Counted from the stretch's first letter, positions 1-9,684 are shown. The stretch: 64,000 bases of DNA from Halobacillus campisalis (GCF_030345335.1 NZ_JAPVRC010000005.1:124001-188000), one strand, 5' to 3'. A program made the numbers and translations. Notes: generated by a model not told the origin, from the sequence alone.

Positions 1-1060
1 AGCCTTTTTGTTCAAATTTATTGATGACGATAAAGTCGGCAAAATCAATCATGTCTATTTTTTCAAGCTGAGACGGCGCACCGAATTCAGCCGTCATGAC
101 GTACATCGACAAGTCGGTCACATCGGTAATCGCGGCATCGCCCTGGCCGATCCCGCTCGTTTCGATAATGATAAAATCCATTCCGGCTGCTTTCATCACT
201 TGAATCGATTCTTCTACAGCCGTTGATAATTCAGAACGGGCGTCTCTTGTAGCGAGAGAGCGCATATACACGCGGGGGTTGAAAATGGCGTTCATCCGGA
301 TCCTGTCGCCTAATAAAGCGCCGCCGGTTTTCTTCTTCGTTGGATCGACGGACAGGATGCCGATTTTTTTGTCGGGAATTTCATTGATGAAGCGGCGGAT
401 CAACTCATCTGTCAGTGAGCTTTTTCCTGCTCCGCCTGTACCGGTGATGCCGAGCACAGGAATTTTTTTCTCTACCGCTTTTTCGAGAGCGCTTTCAAAA
501 GTTGCCACGGCTTCGCGTTCTTCACGCGGCGTGTTTTCCACATACGTAATAAAGCGCGCGACCGACTGATGCTCGCCTTTTGTCAGACCGGCGACCGCTT
601 CTTCGATGTTTTGCAGCGGCGGCAGGAAGTCGCATTCTTCGATCATCATATTGATCATGCCTTGCAGACCGCGTTCGCGTCCGTCTTCTGGAGAAAAAAC
701 GCGTGCCACGCCATATTCGTGCAGCTCTTTAATTTCACGAGGGATAATCACTCCGCCTCCCCCGCCGTAAACGCGGATGTGTCCCGCTCCCCGCTCGCGC
801 AGCAGATCCATCATATATTTAAAATATTCCACGTGACCACCTTGGTAAGACGAGATGGCGATACCTTGAACATCCTCCTGGATCGCCGCGTTCACGACGT
901 CTTCGACTGATCGGTTATGGCCAAGGTGAATGACTTCCGCTCCTGTCGACTGGAGAATGCGGCGCATAATGTTGATTGAGGCATCGTGTCCGTCAAATAA
1001 ACTCGATGCGGTCACAAAGCGGACCGGATGTTTCGCTTGATATACTTCAGGCTTTTCCAT
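1..1060 (-). CDS. icmF: IcmF, fused isobutyryl-CoA mutase (N-terminal part, runs off the window)
   Basis: Adenosylcobalamin-dependent mutase that interconverts isobutyryl-CoA and n-butyryl-CoA, with its own G-protein chaperone in the same chain. About 353 N-terminal residues are visible; the substrate-binding mutase domain lies beyond base 1. Residues 1-140 are the B12-binding domain, with FDGHDAS at 22-28 supplying the cobalt-ligand His, then SSYQGGH near 70 and a glycine-rich turn near 99. Residues 200 onward are a MeaI-like GTPase with P-loop GTGGAGKSS at 207-215. The ATG at 1060 follows a GAGGAGGG ribosome site. It is the last gene visible in the operon and lies 15 bp after the TetR gene. 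The track of open frames misses it only because its stop codon is outside the window. Confidence 0.93.
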   Translation of the reverse strand, partial: MEKPEVYQAKHPVRFVTASSLFDGHDASINIMRRILQSTGAEVIHLGHNRSVEDVVNAAIQEDVQGIAISSYQGGHVEYFKYMMDLLRERGAGHIRVYGGGGGVIIPREIKELHEYGVARVFSPEDGRERGLQGMINMMIEECDFLPPLQNIEEAVAGLTKGEHQSVARFITYVENTPREEREAVATFESALEKAVEKKIPVLGITGTGGAGKSSLTDELIRRFINEIPDKKIGILSVDPTKKKTGGALLGDRIRMNAIFNPRVYMRSLATRDARSELSTAVEESIQVMKAAGMDFIIIETSGIGQGDAAITDVTDLSMYVMTAEFGAPSQLEKIDMIDFADFIVINKFEQKG

Positions 1061-1075
1061 AGGACGCCCTCCTCG

Positions 1076-1705
1076 TTAGGATAATTCTTTTTCTTCTACT
1101 TTCAATCCGTGCAGCAGCAGCTGGATTTGCTGTTCTGTATACGTTTCGAGCGTGAAGCTTCGCTGCAGGATCCAGCGCCGGAAGCCCCACATTTGTCCCT
1201 GAACGAAAATGTTGTTGGCGACTAAGGCCACTTGCTCCTGTGAGATCGTGACGGGCAAACTGTTTGTAATGACTTTTTCAAGCATGGCAACCATTTCCCG
1301 TTCCTTTTGCAGCACGTAATCCTGTGCATCCTTCGATAACGATTTGACTTCTTGATACATGACGAGTACTTCTCCCTGCATATCATCCATCAAATGAAAA
1401 TAAGCGCGGATTGCAAGGACGAGGTTTGCAATGCTTTTTTCATGCTGATCGATCGACTGCTCCATCCGCTCCTTCACACGCTCATAAATCGAATCACACA
1501 CGAGAAAAAGCACGTCTTCTTTTTTTCGAATGTATTCGTAAAGCGTGCCGATACTGAACCCGGAGGCTTTAGCGATTTCACGCGTCGTCGTTTTGTGGAA
1601 CCCTTTTTCCGTAAAAAGAATGACAGCGCCTTTGATCATTTGCTGACGTCGTTTCTCTACAAGGCTCTCATCTTTGATCGTTGAAGGAACTTGTTTGTTC
1701 GTCAT
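1076..1705 (-). CDS. TetR-family transcriptional regulator
   Basis: A 209-residue repressor-type protein. Residues about 18-65 form the TetR helix-turn-helix, with RRQQMIKGAVILFTEKGF and the recognition segment SGFSIGTLYEYIRKKEDV. The rest is an all-helical ligand domain with no recognisable ligand signature. Its ATG overlaps the meaB stop codon (TGATG), so the two are translationally coupled. Its place inside an acyl-CoA degradation operon suggests that it senses an acyl-CoA and controls this operon, and possibly the FadR-like box in front of fadF; that is inference. It could be this organism's FadR, but the sequence alone does not settle which TetR protein binds that box. Confidence 0.88.
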   Translation of the reverse strand: MTNKQVPSTIKDESLVEKRRQQMIKGAVILFTEKGFHKTTTREIAKASGFSIGTLYEYIRKKEDVLFLVCDSIYERVKERMEQSIDQHEKSIANLVLAIRAYFHLMDDMQGEVLVMYQEVKSLSKDAQDYVLQKEREMVAMLEKVITNSLPVTISQEQVALVANNIFVQGQMWGFRRWILQRSFTLETYTEQQIQLLLHGLKVEEKELS

Positions 1706-2640
1706 CAGTCGTCACCCTTCCATGCGTGATACCAGGAGCGTGCCAGTTGATATGGATCGGCCTCCGGGTCGGCCAGCTGTGTACGTGCGGCTTCGTTACC
1801 CTCGATATGCTGCTTTACATCCCGCCATATTTCTTCACGAATCAAATCATATACTTCGAGCTGCAGCTGCTGCTTTCTCTGTTTTTCCCCCTGGTTCGTT
1901 TCATAAAGGTAGGAGCGGTGCCTTTCCATCCCCTGCCATACCTCTTCCATTCCTTTATTCTCTGTCGAAATGGTTTTGACAATGAGCGGATGCCACCCTT
2001 TAGGCTGGGCTATCATCATGTACTCTTCGAGCGTTGCTTTCAATCGGCCGACGCCTTTTAGATCCGCTTTATTGATGATGAATAGATCCGCGATTTCCAT
2101 AATTCCCGCTTTAAAAATCTGCAGTACGTCCCCGCTGTTCGGCGTAATCACAAGGCCTGTCGTATCGACGACTTTCATGATATCGAGTTCTGATTGGCCG
2201 ACTCCGACGGTTTCCACTAAAACGATGTCAAACCCATAGGCATCGCACACACGAATCGCGTCTTTTGTCGCCCTTGCCAGTCCTCCGAGACTCCCTCGTG
2301 TTGCCATACTGCGGATAAAAATGCCCGGATCCATAAAGTGCTGGTTCATCCGCGTTCGATCGCCTAACAGCGAACCGCCGCTGAAGGGACTCGTTGGATC
2401 CACGGCAATGACAGCGACGGTCAGTCCTTTTGACCGCAAATGCGTGAGCAGGCGGTTAATCAGCGAGCTTTTCCCTGCTCCCGGCGAGCCGGTAATCCCG
2501 ATGTGATGGGCTTTTTTTTGGATGGAAAAGATATCACTCATCAAACTCAGCTTCTCGGGATCGTCATTCTCAATTAACGTAATGGCACGAGCGAGGGCCC
2601 GCATATCCTGCTGCTGGATTTTTTCTGCTAATTGATGCAT
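1705..2640 (-). CDS. meaB: MeaB/ArgK-family GTPase, B12-mutase chaperone
   Basis: G3E-class GTPase that protects and reloads adenosylcobalamin in acyl-CoA mutases. The P-loop GSPGAGKSS lies near residue 51, followed by the VDPTSPFSGGSLLGDRTRM switch region, a VETVGVGQSE segment and the NKAD base-recognition motif. I start at the ATG at 2640 (311 residues) because AGGAGGAGGG sits just upstream; an in-frame ATG 21 bp earlier overlaps the preceding stop codon and has no ribosome site. It is coupled to the TetR gene downstream. IcmF already carries its own G domain, so this separate chaperone may serve another mutase, such as methylmalonyl-CoA mutase, encoded elsewhere. Confidence 0.92.
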   Translation of the reverse strand: MHQLAEKIQQQDMRALARAITLIENDDPEKLSLMSDIFSIQKKAHHIGITGSPGAGKSSLINRLLTHLRSKGLTVAVIAVDPTSPFSGGSLLGDRTRMNQHFMDPGIFIRSMATRGSLGGLARATKDAIRVCDAYGFDIVLVETVGVGQSELDIMKVVDTTGLVITPNSGDVLQIFKAGIMEIADLFIINKADLKGVGRLKATLEEYMMIAQPKGWHPLIVKTISTENKGMEEVWQGMERHRSYLYETNQGEKQRKQQLQLEVYDLIREEIWRDVKQHIEGNEAARTQLADPEADPYQLARSWYHAWKGDD

Positions 2641-2661
2641 CGCCAGCCCTCCTCCTGTCAT

Positions 2662-3801
2662 TTATTTAGTCACCATTCGACCGATAACTAAGCGCTGGAT
2701 TTCATTCGTTCCTTCATAAATCTGCGTAATCTTCGCATCGCGCATATAGCGTTCCACAGGATAATCCTTCGTATAGCCGTAACCGCCGTGAACCTGTACC
2801 GCTTCAACTGTAATGCGCATTGCGGCATCACCCGCATAAAGCTTCGCCATCGCGGAAGCCTTGGCGTATGGCTTTCCTTCTGATTCTAAGTAAGCAGCCT
2901 GGTAGGTAAGCAGGCGAGCTGCTTCGGTTTCAGTCGCCATATCGGCAATTTTGAAAGAAATTCCCTGATGCTGGGCAATCGGTTTCCCGAACTGCTCGCG
3001 TTCTTTTGCATAGTTGACCGATTCATCGAGAGCTCCCTGGGCGATTCCTACGGCTTGCGCAGCGATTCCGTTACGCCCGCCGTCAAGTGTCATCATTGCG
3101 ATTTTAAAGCCCTGCCCTTCATCGCCAAGCAGATTTTCCTTAGGAATCCGGCAATCTTCGAAAACCAGCTCCGTTGTCGGAGATGAGCGGATGCCGAGTT
3201 TTTTCTCCTTTTTCCCGAAGGTGAATCCAGGGGTTCCTTTTTCAACAATAAAAGCACTGACCCCGCGGCTGCCTGCTTCAGGATCGGTTTTGGCAAACAC
3301 GATGTAAATATCCCCTACGCCTCCGTTTGTTATCCACACTTTGCTTCCGTTTAAGACGTAATGATCGCCGTCCAATTTGGCTTGTGTGCGCATGGAAGAG
3401 ACATCACTGCCCGCTCCCGGTTCAGAAAGCGCATAAGCTCCAAGCTTTTCTCCACTTGCGAGCTGGGCAAGGAACGTCTTCTTCTGCTGTTCATTGCCGA
3501 ATTTATAAATCGGCCAGCTCGCTAACGAGATGTGTGCAGAGAGCGTCACTCCTGTAGAAGCGCAGACACGGGACAGTTCTTCCACGGCAATAACGTAGCT
3601 GACGAAATCCGAGCCAATCCCTCCGTATTCTTCGGGCCACGGAATTCCAGTCAGTCCGAGCTCCGCCATTTTGTCAAAAATTTCGCGGTCGAACCGCTCC
3701 TCTTCGTCACGTTCTGCCGCTGTCGGTTCGACTTCCTTTTTGGCGAAGTCGCGGACCATTTTTCTAAGCATTTCCTGTTCTTCGGTCAGTGAAAAATTCA
3801 T
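2662..3801 (-). CDS. Acyl-CoA dehydrogenase (AcdA-like)
   Basis: FAD-dependent enzyme that makes the alpha,beta-double bond in acyl-CoA, the first step of a beta-oxidation round, and passes electrons to ETF. Full length for the family (379 residues). The N-terminal helical domain begins [18 protein letters not shown], the middle domain has [14 protein letters not shown] and WITNGG, and the C-terminal domain has the catalytic-base motif [10 protein letters not shown] near the end. AGGAGG lies close upstream of the ATG at 3801. It is 12 bp downstream of a second acyl-CoA dehydrogenase gene of the same type, so the operon has two paralogues, probably with different chain length or branching preference. 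Confidence 0.93.
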   Translation of the reverse strand: MNFSLTEEQEMLRKMVRDFAKKEVEPTAAERDEEERFDREIFDKMAELGLTGIPWPEEYGGIGSDFVSYVIAVEELSRVCASTGVTLSAHISLASWPIYKFGNEQQKKTFLAQLASGEKLGAYALSEPGAGSDVSSMRTQAKLDGDHYVLNGSKVWITNGGVGDIYIVFAKTDPEAGSRGVSAFIVEKGTPGFTFGKKEKKLGIRSSPTTELVFEDCRIPKENLLGDEGQGFKIAMMTLDGGRNGIAAQAVGIAQGALDESVNYAKEREQFGKPIAQHQGISFKIADMATETEAARLLTYQAAYLESEGKPYAKASAMAKLYAGDAAMRITVEAVQVHGGYGYTKDYPVERYMRDAKITQIYEGTNEIQRLVIGRMVTK

Positions 3802-3813
3802 ATCATGTGCCTC

Positions 3814-4959
3814 CTAATCTTTCGTTAAGTGATTACTGATGACGATGCGCTGAATTTCGCTCGTACCTTCATATATCTCGCAAACTTTGGCGTCACGGAA
3901 AAATCGTTCGACGGCATAATCCTCGGTATATCCGTAACCTCCGTGGACTTGAACCGCTTCAATCGACGTTTGAACGGCTGCTCTTGAAGCGAATAACTTC
4001 GCCATTGAGGCTTCCTTACCGCATTTCTTTCCTGATCCATGCAAGGATGCCGCTTGATAGACTAATAGTTTCGACGCTTCCACATCCGTCGCCATATCCG
4101 CTAGTTTAAAACCAATCCCCTGATGCTGGGCGATTGGTTTCCCGAATTGTTCCCGTTCTTTTGCATAAGCGACCGCATGCTCGAGGGCTGCTTCTGCTAT
4201 GCCGAGTGACTGCGCAGCGATACCGATCCGGCCTGTGTTCAAGTTGGCAAGTGCAATTTTAAAACCTTCCCCTTCCTTACCAAGAAGCTGCGACTCATGG
4301 ACCTTACATTGATCGAAGCTTAAGGAAACGGTACTTGATCCGTGCATGCCCATTTTCCTTTCCGCTTTTCCGACCGTAAATCCAGGCGTATCGCGTTCGA
4401 TAATGAAGGCGCTGACTCCTCTGCCCCGTTTTTCATCTCGATTCGTGCGGGCAAACACGATAAACGTATCGGCCGCTCCCCCATTGGTAATGAAGATTTT
4501 TTCACCGTTCAGCACGTAGTGATCGTCTTTCTTTTCTGCCCGCGTTTTCAAACTGCCGGCATCCGATCCTGCGCTCGGTTCTGTCAGGGCAAAGGCTCCT
4601 AAATATTCTCCAGAAGCAAGCTTTGGAATGTACTTCTGTTTCTGTTCTTCAGTTCCGAAAAATAGAATCGGATTCGTTCCGACAGAGGTGTGCACGGATA
4701 AGATGACGCCAAGCGTAGCGCTCACCTTCGATATTTCATGAATGGCCATCACGTAGGATGTATAATCCATTTCCGATCCGCCGTACTGTTCAGGAATAGG
4801 AATTCCCATCAAACCGAGTTCCCCCATACGACGGACAAGTTCAGCCGGAAAACGGTCCTCACGCTCCATTCTTTCAATCGCTGGTTCTACTTCTTTTTCG
4901 GCAAAATCCCGGACCATTTTTTGCAGCATTAGCTGTTCATCCGTAAACTGCAGATTCAT
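3814..4959 (-). CDS. Acyl-CoA dehydrogenase, second paralogue
   Basis: Same fold and reaction as the neighbouring 2662-3801 gene, clearly diverged from it. FALTEPSAGSDAGS and FITNGGAAD mark the FAD/substrate domain, and EIYEGTSEIQR carries the expected catalytic Glu. I use the ATG at 4959 (381 residues): the longer frame opens with a GTG at 4977 that is itself part of the ribosome site GTGAGGGAGAG. The gene begins 21 bp after the 3-hydroxybutyryl-CoA dehydrogenase stop. In B. subtilis the comparable mmg operon has a single dehydrogenase (mmgC), so the duplication is a lineage difference. Confidence 0.93.
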   Translation of the reverse strand: MNLQFTDEQLMLQKMVRDFAEKEVEPAIERMEREDRFPAELVRRMGELGLMGIPIPEQYGGSEMDYTSYVMAIHEISKVSATLGVILSVHTSVGTNPILFFGTEEQKQKYIPKLASGEYLGAFALTEPSAGSDAGSLKTRAEKKDDHYVLNGEKIFITNGGAADTFIVFARTNRDEKRGRGVSAFIIERDTPGFTVGKAERKMGMHGSSTVSLSFDQCKVHESQLLGKEGEGFKIALANLNTGRIGIAAQSLGIAEAALEHAVAYAKEREQFGKPIAQHQGIGFKLADMATDVEASKLLVYQAASLHGSGKKCGKEASMAKLFASRAAVQTSIEAVQVHGGYGYTEDYAVERFFRDAKVCEIYEGTSEIQRIVISNHLTKD

Positions 4960-4980
4960 GTGGTTTCTCTCCCTCACCCG

Positions 4981-5832
4981 TTATTCGTAGCTGTAAAATC
5001 CGCGGCCTGACTTTTTACCAAGCCAGCCGGCTTTCACGTATTGTCTAAGTAGTGGACACGGGCGGTACTTGCTGTCACCGAACCCATCGTGCAGTACTTC
5101 CATAATGTATAAACATGTATCAAGACCGATAAAATCGGCAAGCTGCAACGGCCCCATCGGATGGTTCATGCCGAGCTTCATAACGGTGTCAACATCTTCA
5201 ACAGACGACACCCCTTCGTACACGGTGTAAATCGCTTCGTTGATCATCGGCATCAAAATCCTGTTAGATACGAACCCCGGATAATCATTCACTTCCACCG
5301 GTGTTTTCCCGAGCTTTTTGCTCATCTCTTCGATCGCCTCGTACGTCTCTTCACTCGTTTGCAAGGCTCTGATGATTTCGACGAGCTTCATGACCGGCAC
5401 CGGGTTCATGAAATGCATACCGATTACCTGAGAAGGCCTTTTTGTCACCGCTGCGATTTCTGTTATCGGCAGAGAAGACGTGTTGGAAGCTAAAATGGCG
5501 TGCTCGGGTGTAACTTCATCCAATGTTTGAAAAACTTGTGTTTTAATATCCATGCTTTCGACAACGGCTTCAATGACTAAATCACAATCGGAAGCTTCAC
5601 GTAGATCTGTAGTGGATTCAAGGTTGTTCCACGCCTCTTCTTTTTCGCTGGCAGACATTTTTTCTTTTTCCACCGCACGGTTCAGGCGCTTTTCGATGCC
5701 TGACATTCCTTTTTTCAGCGCTTCCCCGTTCATGTCGTTGAGCTTGACGTGTAAGCCGGCCTGGGCGAACACTTGCGCAATTCCCGCTCCCATTTGTCCG
5801 GCTCCGATGACCATCACTTTATTAATCGACAT
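4981..5832 (-). CDS. mmgB: 3-hydroxybutyryl-CoA dehydrogenase
   Basis: NAD-dependent oxidation of 3-hydroxyacyl-CoA to 3-ketoacyl-CoA, the third step of beta-oxidation (reversible in butyrate metabolism). 283 residues, usual length. The Rossmann motif GAGQMGAGIAQ is at residues 9-19, SNTSS marks the active-site loop, MHFMNPVPVM contains the catalytic His, and the C-terminal domain ends GKKSGRGFYSYE. The ATG overlaps the thiolase stop codon (TAATG), so the two proteins are translationally coupled. The symbol follows B. subtilis mmgB by gene order and family; hbd is an equally fair name. Confidence 0.94.
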   Translation of the reverse strand: MSINKVMVIGAGQMGAGIAQVFAQAGLHVKLNDMNGEALKKGMSGIEKRLNRAVEKEKMSASEKEEAWNNLESTTDLREASDCDLVIEAVVESMDIKTQVFQTLDEVTPEHAILASNTSSLPITEIAAVTKRPSQVIGMHFMNPVPVMKLVEIIRALQTSEETYEAIEEMSKKLGKTPVEVNDYPGFVSNRILMPMINEAIYTVYEGVSSVEDVDTVMKLGMNHPMGPLQLADFIGLDTCLYIMEVLHDGFGDSKYRPCPLLRQYVKAGWLGKKSGRGFYSYE

Positions 5833-7025
5833 TAGTATCGTCCTCCTGCAACTTCAATGAGAACCGCATCGCCTTGCCCGCCGCCGGAACAGATAGAAGC
5901 AATGCCTAATCCGCCGCCGCGCCGCTTTAATTCATAAGCGAGTGTTAATAAAACTCTCGCACCACTCGCGCCGATCGGGTGACCTAAAGCGACCGCACCG
6001 CCGTTGACGTTCACTTTTTCAGGGTCAAGGCCGGCGATTTCACTGCTGGCCAGTGATACTGCTGCGAATGCTTCATTCACTTCGAACAAATCGATGTCCT
6101 CGATCGATTTGCCAGCTTTTTTAAGTAGTTTATTTATGACGAGACCTGGCGTTTCCGGAAAATCCTGCGCTTCAACCGCAATTTCATCGTGGGCCAATAT
6201 AGTGGCCAGTGGTTCCACCCCTAGCTCAGAAGCTTTTTCGTCTGACATCAGCAGCATCGCCGCCGCTCCGTCGTTCACCCCGGGCGCATTTCCTGCCGTA
6301 ATGGTACCTGTCGAATCAAATACAGGACGCAGCTTACTGAGCGCTTCTACGGTCGTGTCACGACGCGGAGCTTCATCAACATCGATGACCTTCGGCTCCC
6401 CTTTGCGCTGAGGCACTTCCACCGGTACGATCTCCTCCGCCATTTTTCCGGAATCAATCGCGGCACTGGAGCGCTGATGACTTTGATAAGCCCACTCATC
6501 CTGCGCTTCCCGGGACAACTCGAACTTCTCCGCCGTACGGTTGCCGTAATTGCCCATATGGACATTTTCAAACGAACACGTCAACCCATCATGGACCATC
6601 ATATCCTTCACAGGAGCATCTCCCATGCGCAGACCCCAGCGTGCTTTCGGCATGAAATACGGCGCGTTGCTCATGCTTTCCATCCCGCCTGCTACGATGA
6701 TTTCTTCTTCACCGAGGCGGATGAACTGATCGCCCATCGTCACACTCCGCATTCCGGAAGCACACACTTTATTCACCGTTTCTGTTTTCACATCCCACGG
6801 AACTCCAGCTTCTCGAGAGGCCTGACGTGAAGGCAGCTGTCCCTGTCCGCCTTGCAAAACACTTCCCATAATGACTTCATCGATCTCTTCCGGTTTTACG
6901 TTAGCTCTGTTGATCGCTTCTTTAATGACGATTCCGCCAAGCTGTGACGCTGTCAGCGGAGCTAAACCGCCGCCGAATTTTCCAAAAGGGGTTCTTGCTC
7001 CTGACACGATTACTGTTTTACGCAT
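5832..7025 (-). CDS. mmgA: Acetyl-CoA C-acetyltransferase (thiolase)
   Basis: Thiolytic cleavage of 3-ketoacyl-CoA, or condensation of two acetyl-CoA. 397 residues from the ATG at 7025, chosen because GAGGAGG lies just upstream; an ATG 42 bp earlier adds a non-conserved leader. The active-site residues are visible: Cys88 in [11 protein letters not shown], His349 in [10 protein letters not shown] and Cys379 in [10 protein letters not shown]. It is the first gene of the operon running to icmF. Its leader is filled by two copies of a hairpin repeat (family A), and a perfect cre box lies about 400 bp upstream, so catabolite repression by CcpA is likely, as for B. subtilis mmgA. Confidence 0.95.
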   Translation of the reverse strand: MRKTVIVSGARTPFGKFGGGLAPLTASQLGGIVIKEAINRANVKPEEIDEVIMGSVLQGGQGQLPSRQASREAGVPWDVKTETVNKVCASGMRSVTMGDQFIRLGEEEIIVAGGMESMSNAPYFMPKARWGLRMGDAPVKDMMVHDGLTCSFENVHMGNYGNRTAEKFELSREAQDEWAYQSHQRSSAAIDSGKMAEEIVPVEVPQRKGEPKVIDVDEAPRRDTTVEALSKLRPVFDSTGTITAGNAPGVNDGAAAMLLMSDEKASELGVEPLATILAHDEIAVEAQDFPETPGLVINKLLKKAGKSIEDIDLFEVNEAFAAVSLASSEIAGLDPEKVNVNGGAVALGHPIGASGARVLLTLAYELKRRGGGLGIASICSGGGQGDAVLIEVAGGRY

Positions 7026-7063
7026 ATTGAGTTCCTCCTCTTTATTGTCTATCTTTATTGGGG

Positions 7064-7420
7064 GCAAGGTGTGGCGTTCTTAGTCGATCTTCCTTAATAC
7101 CAGGCCGCTTCCGCTTTTCTTGTGTCCAGCTCCGGCTCGCAGGATCTTTCGATATAAGCAATTCGATTACGTGAAGAAAGAACACTTCACTTCATCGCCT
7201 TGCTTGGGCCCACACGACGGGGGTCAGATCGACGTTGCCACAGGATGTGGCGTTCTTAGTCGATCTTCCTTAAGATACCGCTCGCCTCCGCTTTTCTGCT
7301 GTCCAGCTCTGGCTCGCAGGACCTTTCGATATAAGCAATTCGATTACGTGAAGAAAGAACACTTCACTTCATCGCCTTGCTTATACGTCCGGTCCTACCG
7401 CTCGCCTCCGCTTTTCTTGT
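7064..7420 (+). repeat. Family A hairpin repeats, two copies in tandem
   Basis: Two related units lie head to tail, with GTGGCGTTCTTAGTCGATCT at about 7071 and again at 7248, and a shared segment around CGATATAAGCAATTCG. The second unit folds into two hairpins. One is at 7227-7265 (outer GATCGAC/GTCGATC, inner GCCAC/GTGGC around AGGAT). The other is at 7318-7396, with AGGACC/GGTCCT, ATAAGCAA/TTGCTTAT and GTGAAG/CTTCAC nested. The first unit is truncated on both sides. The repeats separate the mmgA ribosome site from any promoter further upstream. A third copy is at 54870-55126. Confidence 0.85.
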
Positions 7421-7433
7421 GACAACGCTTTCA
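7420..7433 (-). promoter_or_regulatory. CcpA cre box upstream of the mmgA operon
   Basis: On the minus strand this reads TGAAAGCGTTGTCA, which matches the catabolite-responsive-element consensus TGWAANCGNTNWCA at every position. It lies just beyond the family A repeats, upstream of mmgA. The B. subtilis mmg operon is known to be glucose-repressed through CcpA. The distance to the start codon is long, so the promoter is presumably nearby, but I could not identify its -35 and -10 boxes with confidence. Confidence 0.65.
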
Positions 7434-7450
7434 TTTTTGGGTAGGTGATT

Positions 7451-7462
7451 GAACGCTCGCTC
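7451..7462. promoter_or_regulatory. Imperfect inverted repeat, possible TetR-type operator
   Basis: GAACG-CT-CGCTC is a 5-2-5 inverted repeat with one mismatch, 17 bp from the cre box and in the same intergenic region. The form resembles short TetR-family operators, and a TetR gene is in the operon it precedes. The match is short and could be chance. Confidence 0.25.
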
Positions 7463-7477
7463 GATTTGTTTCCATAA

Positions 7478-7515
7478 GGAAAGTGTACAAAAGATTCTGT
7501 ACACTTTCCACTATT
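7478..7515 (+). terminator. Strong hairpin with T-run on the plus strand
   Basis: GGAAAGTGTACA at 7478-7489 pairs perfectly with TGTACACTTTCC at 7498-7509, and on the plus strand is followed by ACTATTTTTTTC. No plus-strand gene reads into it; the neighbouring genes, fadF and mmgA, are both on the minus strand. On the minus strand it follows fadF but has no downstream T-run, so it may only weakly end fadF transcription or shield against antisense reads. Confidence 0.55.
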
Positions 7516-7548
7516 TTTTTCTAATTTTGTTTTGTTTTGCTGCTTAAA

Positions 7549-9684
7549 TCAGACGGCTGTTTTTTCTTTCTTTTCAGGAAAGATTGATTTTGCTAAAATC
7601 TCAGCGATGTCCATTGTGCTTACTTTTTCTTCGACTTCTTTTGCTTTTGTTCCGTCAGACAGCATTGTCAAACAGAATGGGCAGCCGCTTGAGATCATGG
7701 TCGGCTCTACTTCGAGTGCCTGTTCTGTACGAGCGACGTTCATGCGGTTTCCGGATTTTTCTTCCATCCACATCATTCCGCCGCCGGCTCCACAGCACAT
7801 ACCATTTGAACGATTGCGCTTCATTTCAACCACTTTAACGCCCGGAATCATTTCAAGCACATCGCGCGGCGGCTGATACACTTCGTTGTAGCGGCCGAGG
7901 TAACAGCTGTCGTGATACGTAATCGTTTCATTCACTTCAGCGTCTGGTTTCAGACGGCCGTCTTTCAACCATTCAGCCAGCATTTCCGTATGATGATATA
8001 CTTCCGCTTCAAAACCTAGATCCGGATATTCATTTTTGAAAATGTTGTATGCGTGCGGATCGATCGTAATGATTTTCTTCACATCATTTTTCTCGAACTC
8101 TTTAATATTTTTTTCGGCCAGCTCTTGAAAAAGGAACTCATTCCCCATCCGGCGGGCTGTATCGCCTGAGTTCTGTTCTTTATTGCCTAAAATCGCAAAT
8201 TTGATGCCCGCTTCATTCATCAGCTTCGCAAACGCCATTGCGATTTTCTGGCTGCGGTTATCGTAAGAGCCCATTGAGCTTACCCAGAACAAGTAGTCGA
8301 ACTCTTCACCGGATTTTTTCAATTCTTTCACTGTCGGAATATGAACCTCTTCTTCTGCATCGCGCCAGTTTTCACGATCCTTTTTAGAAAGTCCCCAAGG
8401 ATTACCTTGACGTTCGATATTCATGATCGCGCGCTGTCCGTCGGTATCCATTTTCCCTTCCGTCAGTACGAGATAGCGGCGCAGGTCAATGATTTTATCA
8501 ACGTGTTCGTTCATGACCGGGCAGGCATCTTCACAGTTACGGCATGTCGTACAAGCCCACAGTTCTTCTTCTGTAATGACGTCCCCGATTAAGCTTTTAT
8601 TATGAACATCCCCTAAAGCAGCAGCCGCTTCATCTGTACCTTGTGCACGAGCCATTTGGGCAAGCGTGTTACCGTCCGTTCCTGAAAAAGCGTATGACGG
8701 GACCCACGGCGCCTGACCTGTGACAGCTGCACCTTTTTCTGTCAGGTGATCACGCAGCTTAATGATCAAGTCCATTGGCGACAGCATTTTTCCGGACCCT
8801 GACGCTGGACATACATTCGTACAGCGCCCGCATTCAACGCAGGCATATAAGTCGATCATCTGAAGCTGGCTGAAATCCTCGATTTTCCCTACACCAAATG
8901 AAACATCCTCTTCATCTGCTTCTTCGTCGATTTCAAAATCGATTGTCTTTAATTTTCCTGGAGGGTCCAGACGTGTTAAGAACGTGTTGACCGGTGCTGC
9001 AATTAAATGTGCGTGTTTCGATTGCGGCACGTACACGAGGAACGTCAGTAAGATCAATGTATGGATCCACCACATAATGAAAAACACAGAAGCAGCTGCC
9101 ACTGGCGGCATCCACCCGAAAGCGTTTGCAATAATGCTCGCAACAGGCTCTGTCCACGTACCTTCATGGCCGTGCCAGATCATTCCCATACCGTTTCCTA
9201 CAAGGACCGATACCATAAGTCCTCCAATGAATAAAAGAACTAATCCTGCTTTAAACCCGCGCTTTAAGCGGACAAGCTTTTCAACATAGCGACGGTGGAA
9301 CGCCCATACTACCGCTACGAGAATCATCAGTGTTACAAGCTCCTGGAAAAAAGTGAAACCAGGATAAAAAGGTCCAAGCGGCAAGTGTGAATCAGGTGCC
9401 AGCCCTTTCCAAATAAAATCAATAGCACCGAACTGGACAAGAATAAAGCCGTAGAAAAACATCACATGGATAATACCGGACTTCTTGTCCTTTAACAATT
9501 TCTTCTGCCCGAAAACATTCACAAGCACTTTATTGAGACGCTGCTTGATTTCCCCATCAAATTCAAATTTCCGTCCCATTTTGATGTACTCGATCCTCGT
9601 ACGTACGACTCGAACGAATAAGTATAAACCGTAAACCGTCACCCCTATGAATAAAATCCAATTGGCGATTAACAACGGATTCAT
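7549..9684 (-). CDS. fadF: Membrane Fe-S oxidoreductase of fatty-acid oxidation (FadF/YwjF)
   Basis: Heterodisulfide-reductase-like membrane protein thought to move electrons from acyl-CoA dehydrogenase/ETF into the membrane. The N-terminal part (to about residue 235) has six or so hydrophobic segments of the nitrate-reductase-gamma type. Two 4Fe-4S sites follow, CVECGRCTNVCP and CTTCRNCEDACP. The C-terminal half has two cysteine-rich CCG modules, with CCGAGGGMMW and SSGCPFCLTM. I start at the ATG at 9684 (711 residues, like B. subtilis FadF), after AGAGGGGGAG; the longer frame would read through the promoter and operator. It is divergent from clsB. Confidence 0.93.
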   Translation of the reverse strand: MNPLLIANWILFIGVTVYGLYLFVRVVRTRIEYIKMGRKFEFDGEIKQRLNKVLVNVFGQKKLLKDKKSGIIHVMFFYGFILVQFGAIDFIWKGLAPDSHLPLGPFYPGFTFFQELVTLMILVAVVWAFHRRYVEKLVRLKRGFKAGLVLLFIGGLMVSVLVGNGMGMIWHGHEGTWTEPVASIIANAFGWMPPVAAASVFFIMWWIHTLILLTFLVYVPQSKHAHLIAAPVNTFLTRLDPPGKLKTIDFEIDEEADEEDVSFGVGKIEDFSQLQMIDLYACVECGRCTNVCPASGSGKMLSPMDLIIKLRDHLTEKGAAVTGQAPWVPSYAFSGTDGNTLAQMARAQGTDEAAAALGDVHNKSLIGDVITEEELWACTTCRNCEDACPVMNEHVDKIIDLRRYLVLTEGKMDTDGQRAIMNIERQGNPWGLSKKDRENWRDAEEEVHIPTVKELKKSGEEFDYLFWVSSMGSYDNRSQKIAMAFAKLMNEAGIKFAILGNKEQNSGDTARRMGNEFLFQELAEKNIKEFEKNDVKKIITIDPHAYNIFKNEYPDLGFEAEVYHHTEMLAEWLKDGRLKPDAEVNETITYHDSCYLGRYNEVYQPPRDVLEMIPGVKVVEMKRNRSNGMCCGAGGGMMWMEEKSGNRMNVARTEQALEVEPTMISSGCPFCLTMLSDGTKAKEVEEKVSTMDIAEILAKSIFPEKKEKTAV

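Noticed and set aside
4980-7040. Long plus-strand frames opposite the operon (for example 6004-6411)
   Set aside because: They mirror the codon structure of clearly real minus-strand enzymes and match no family.
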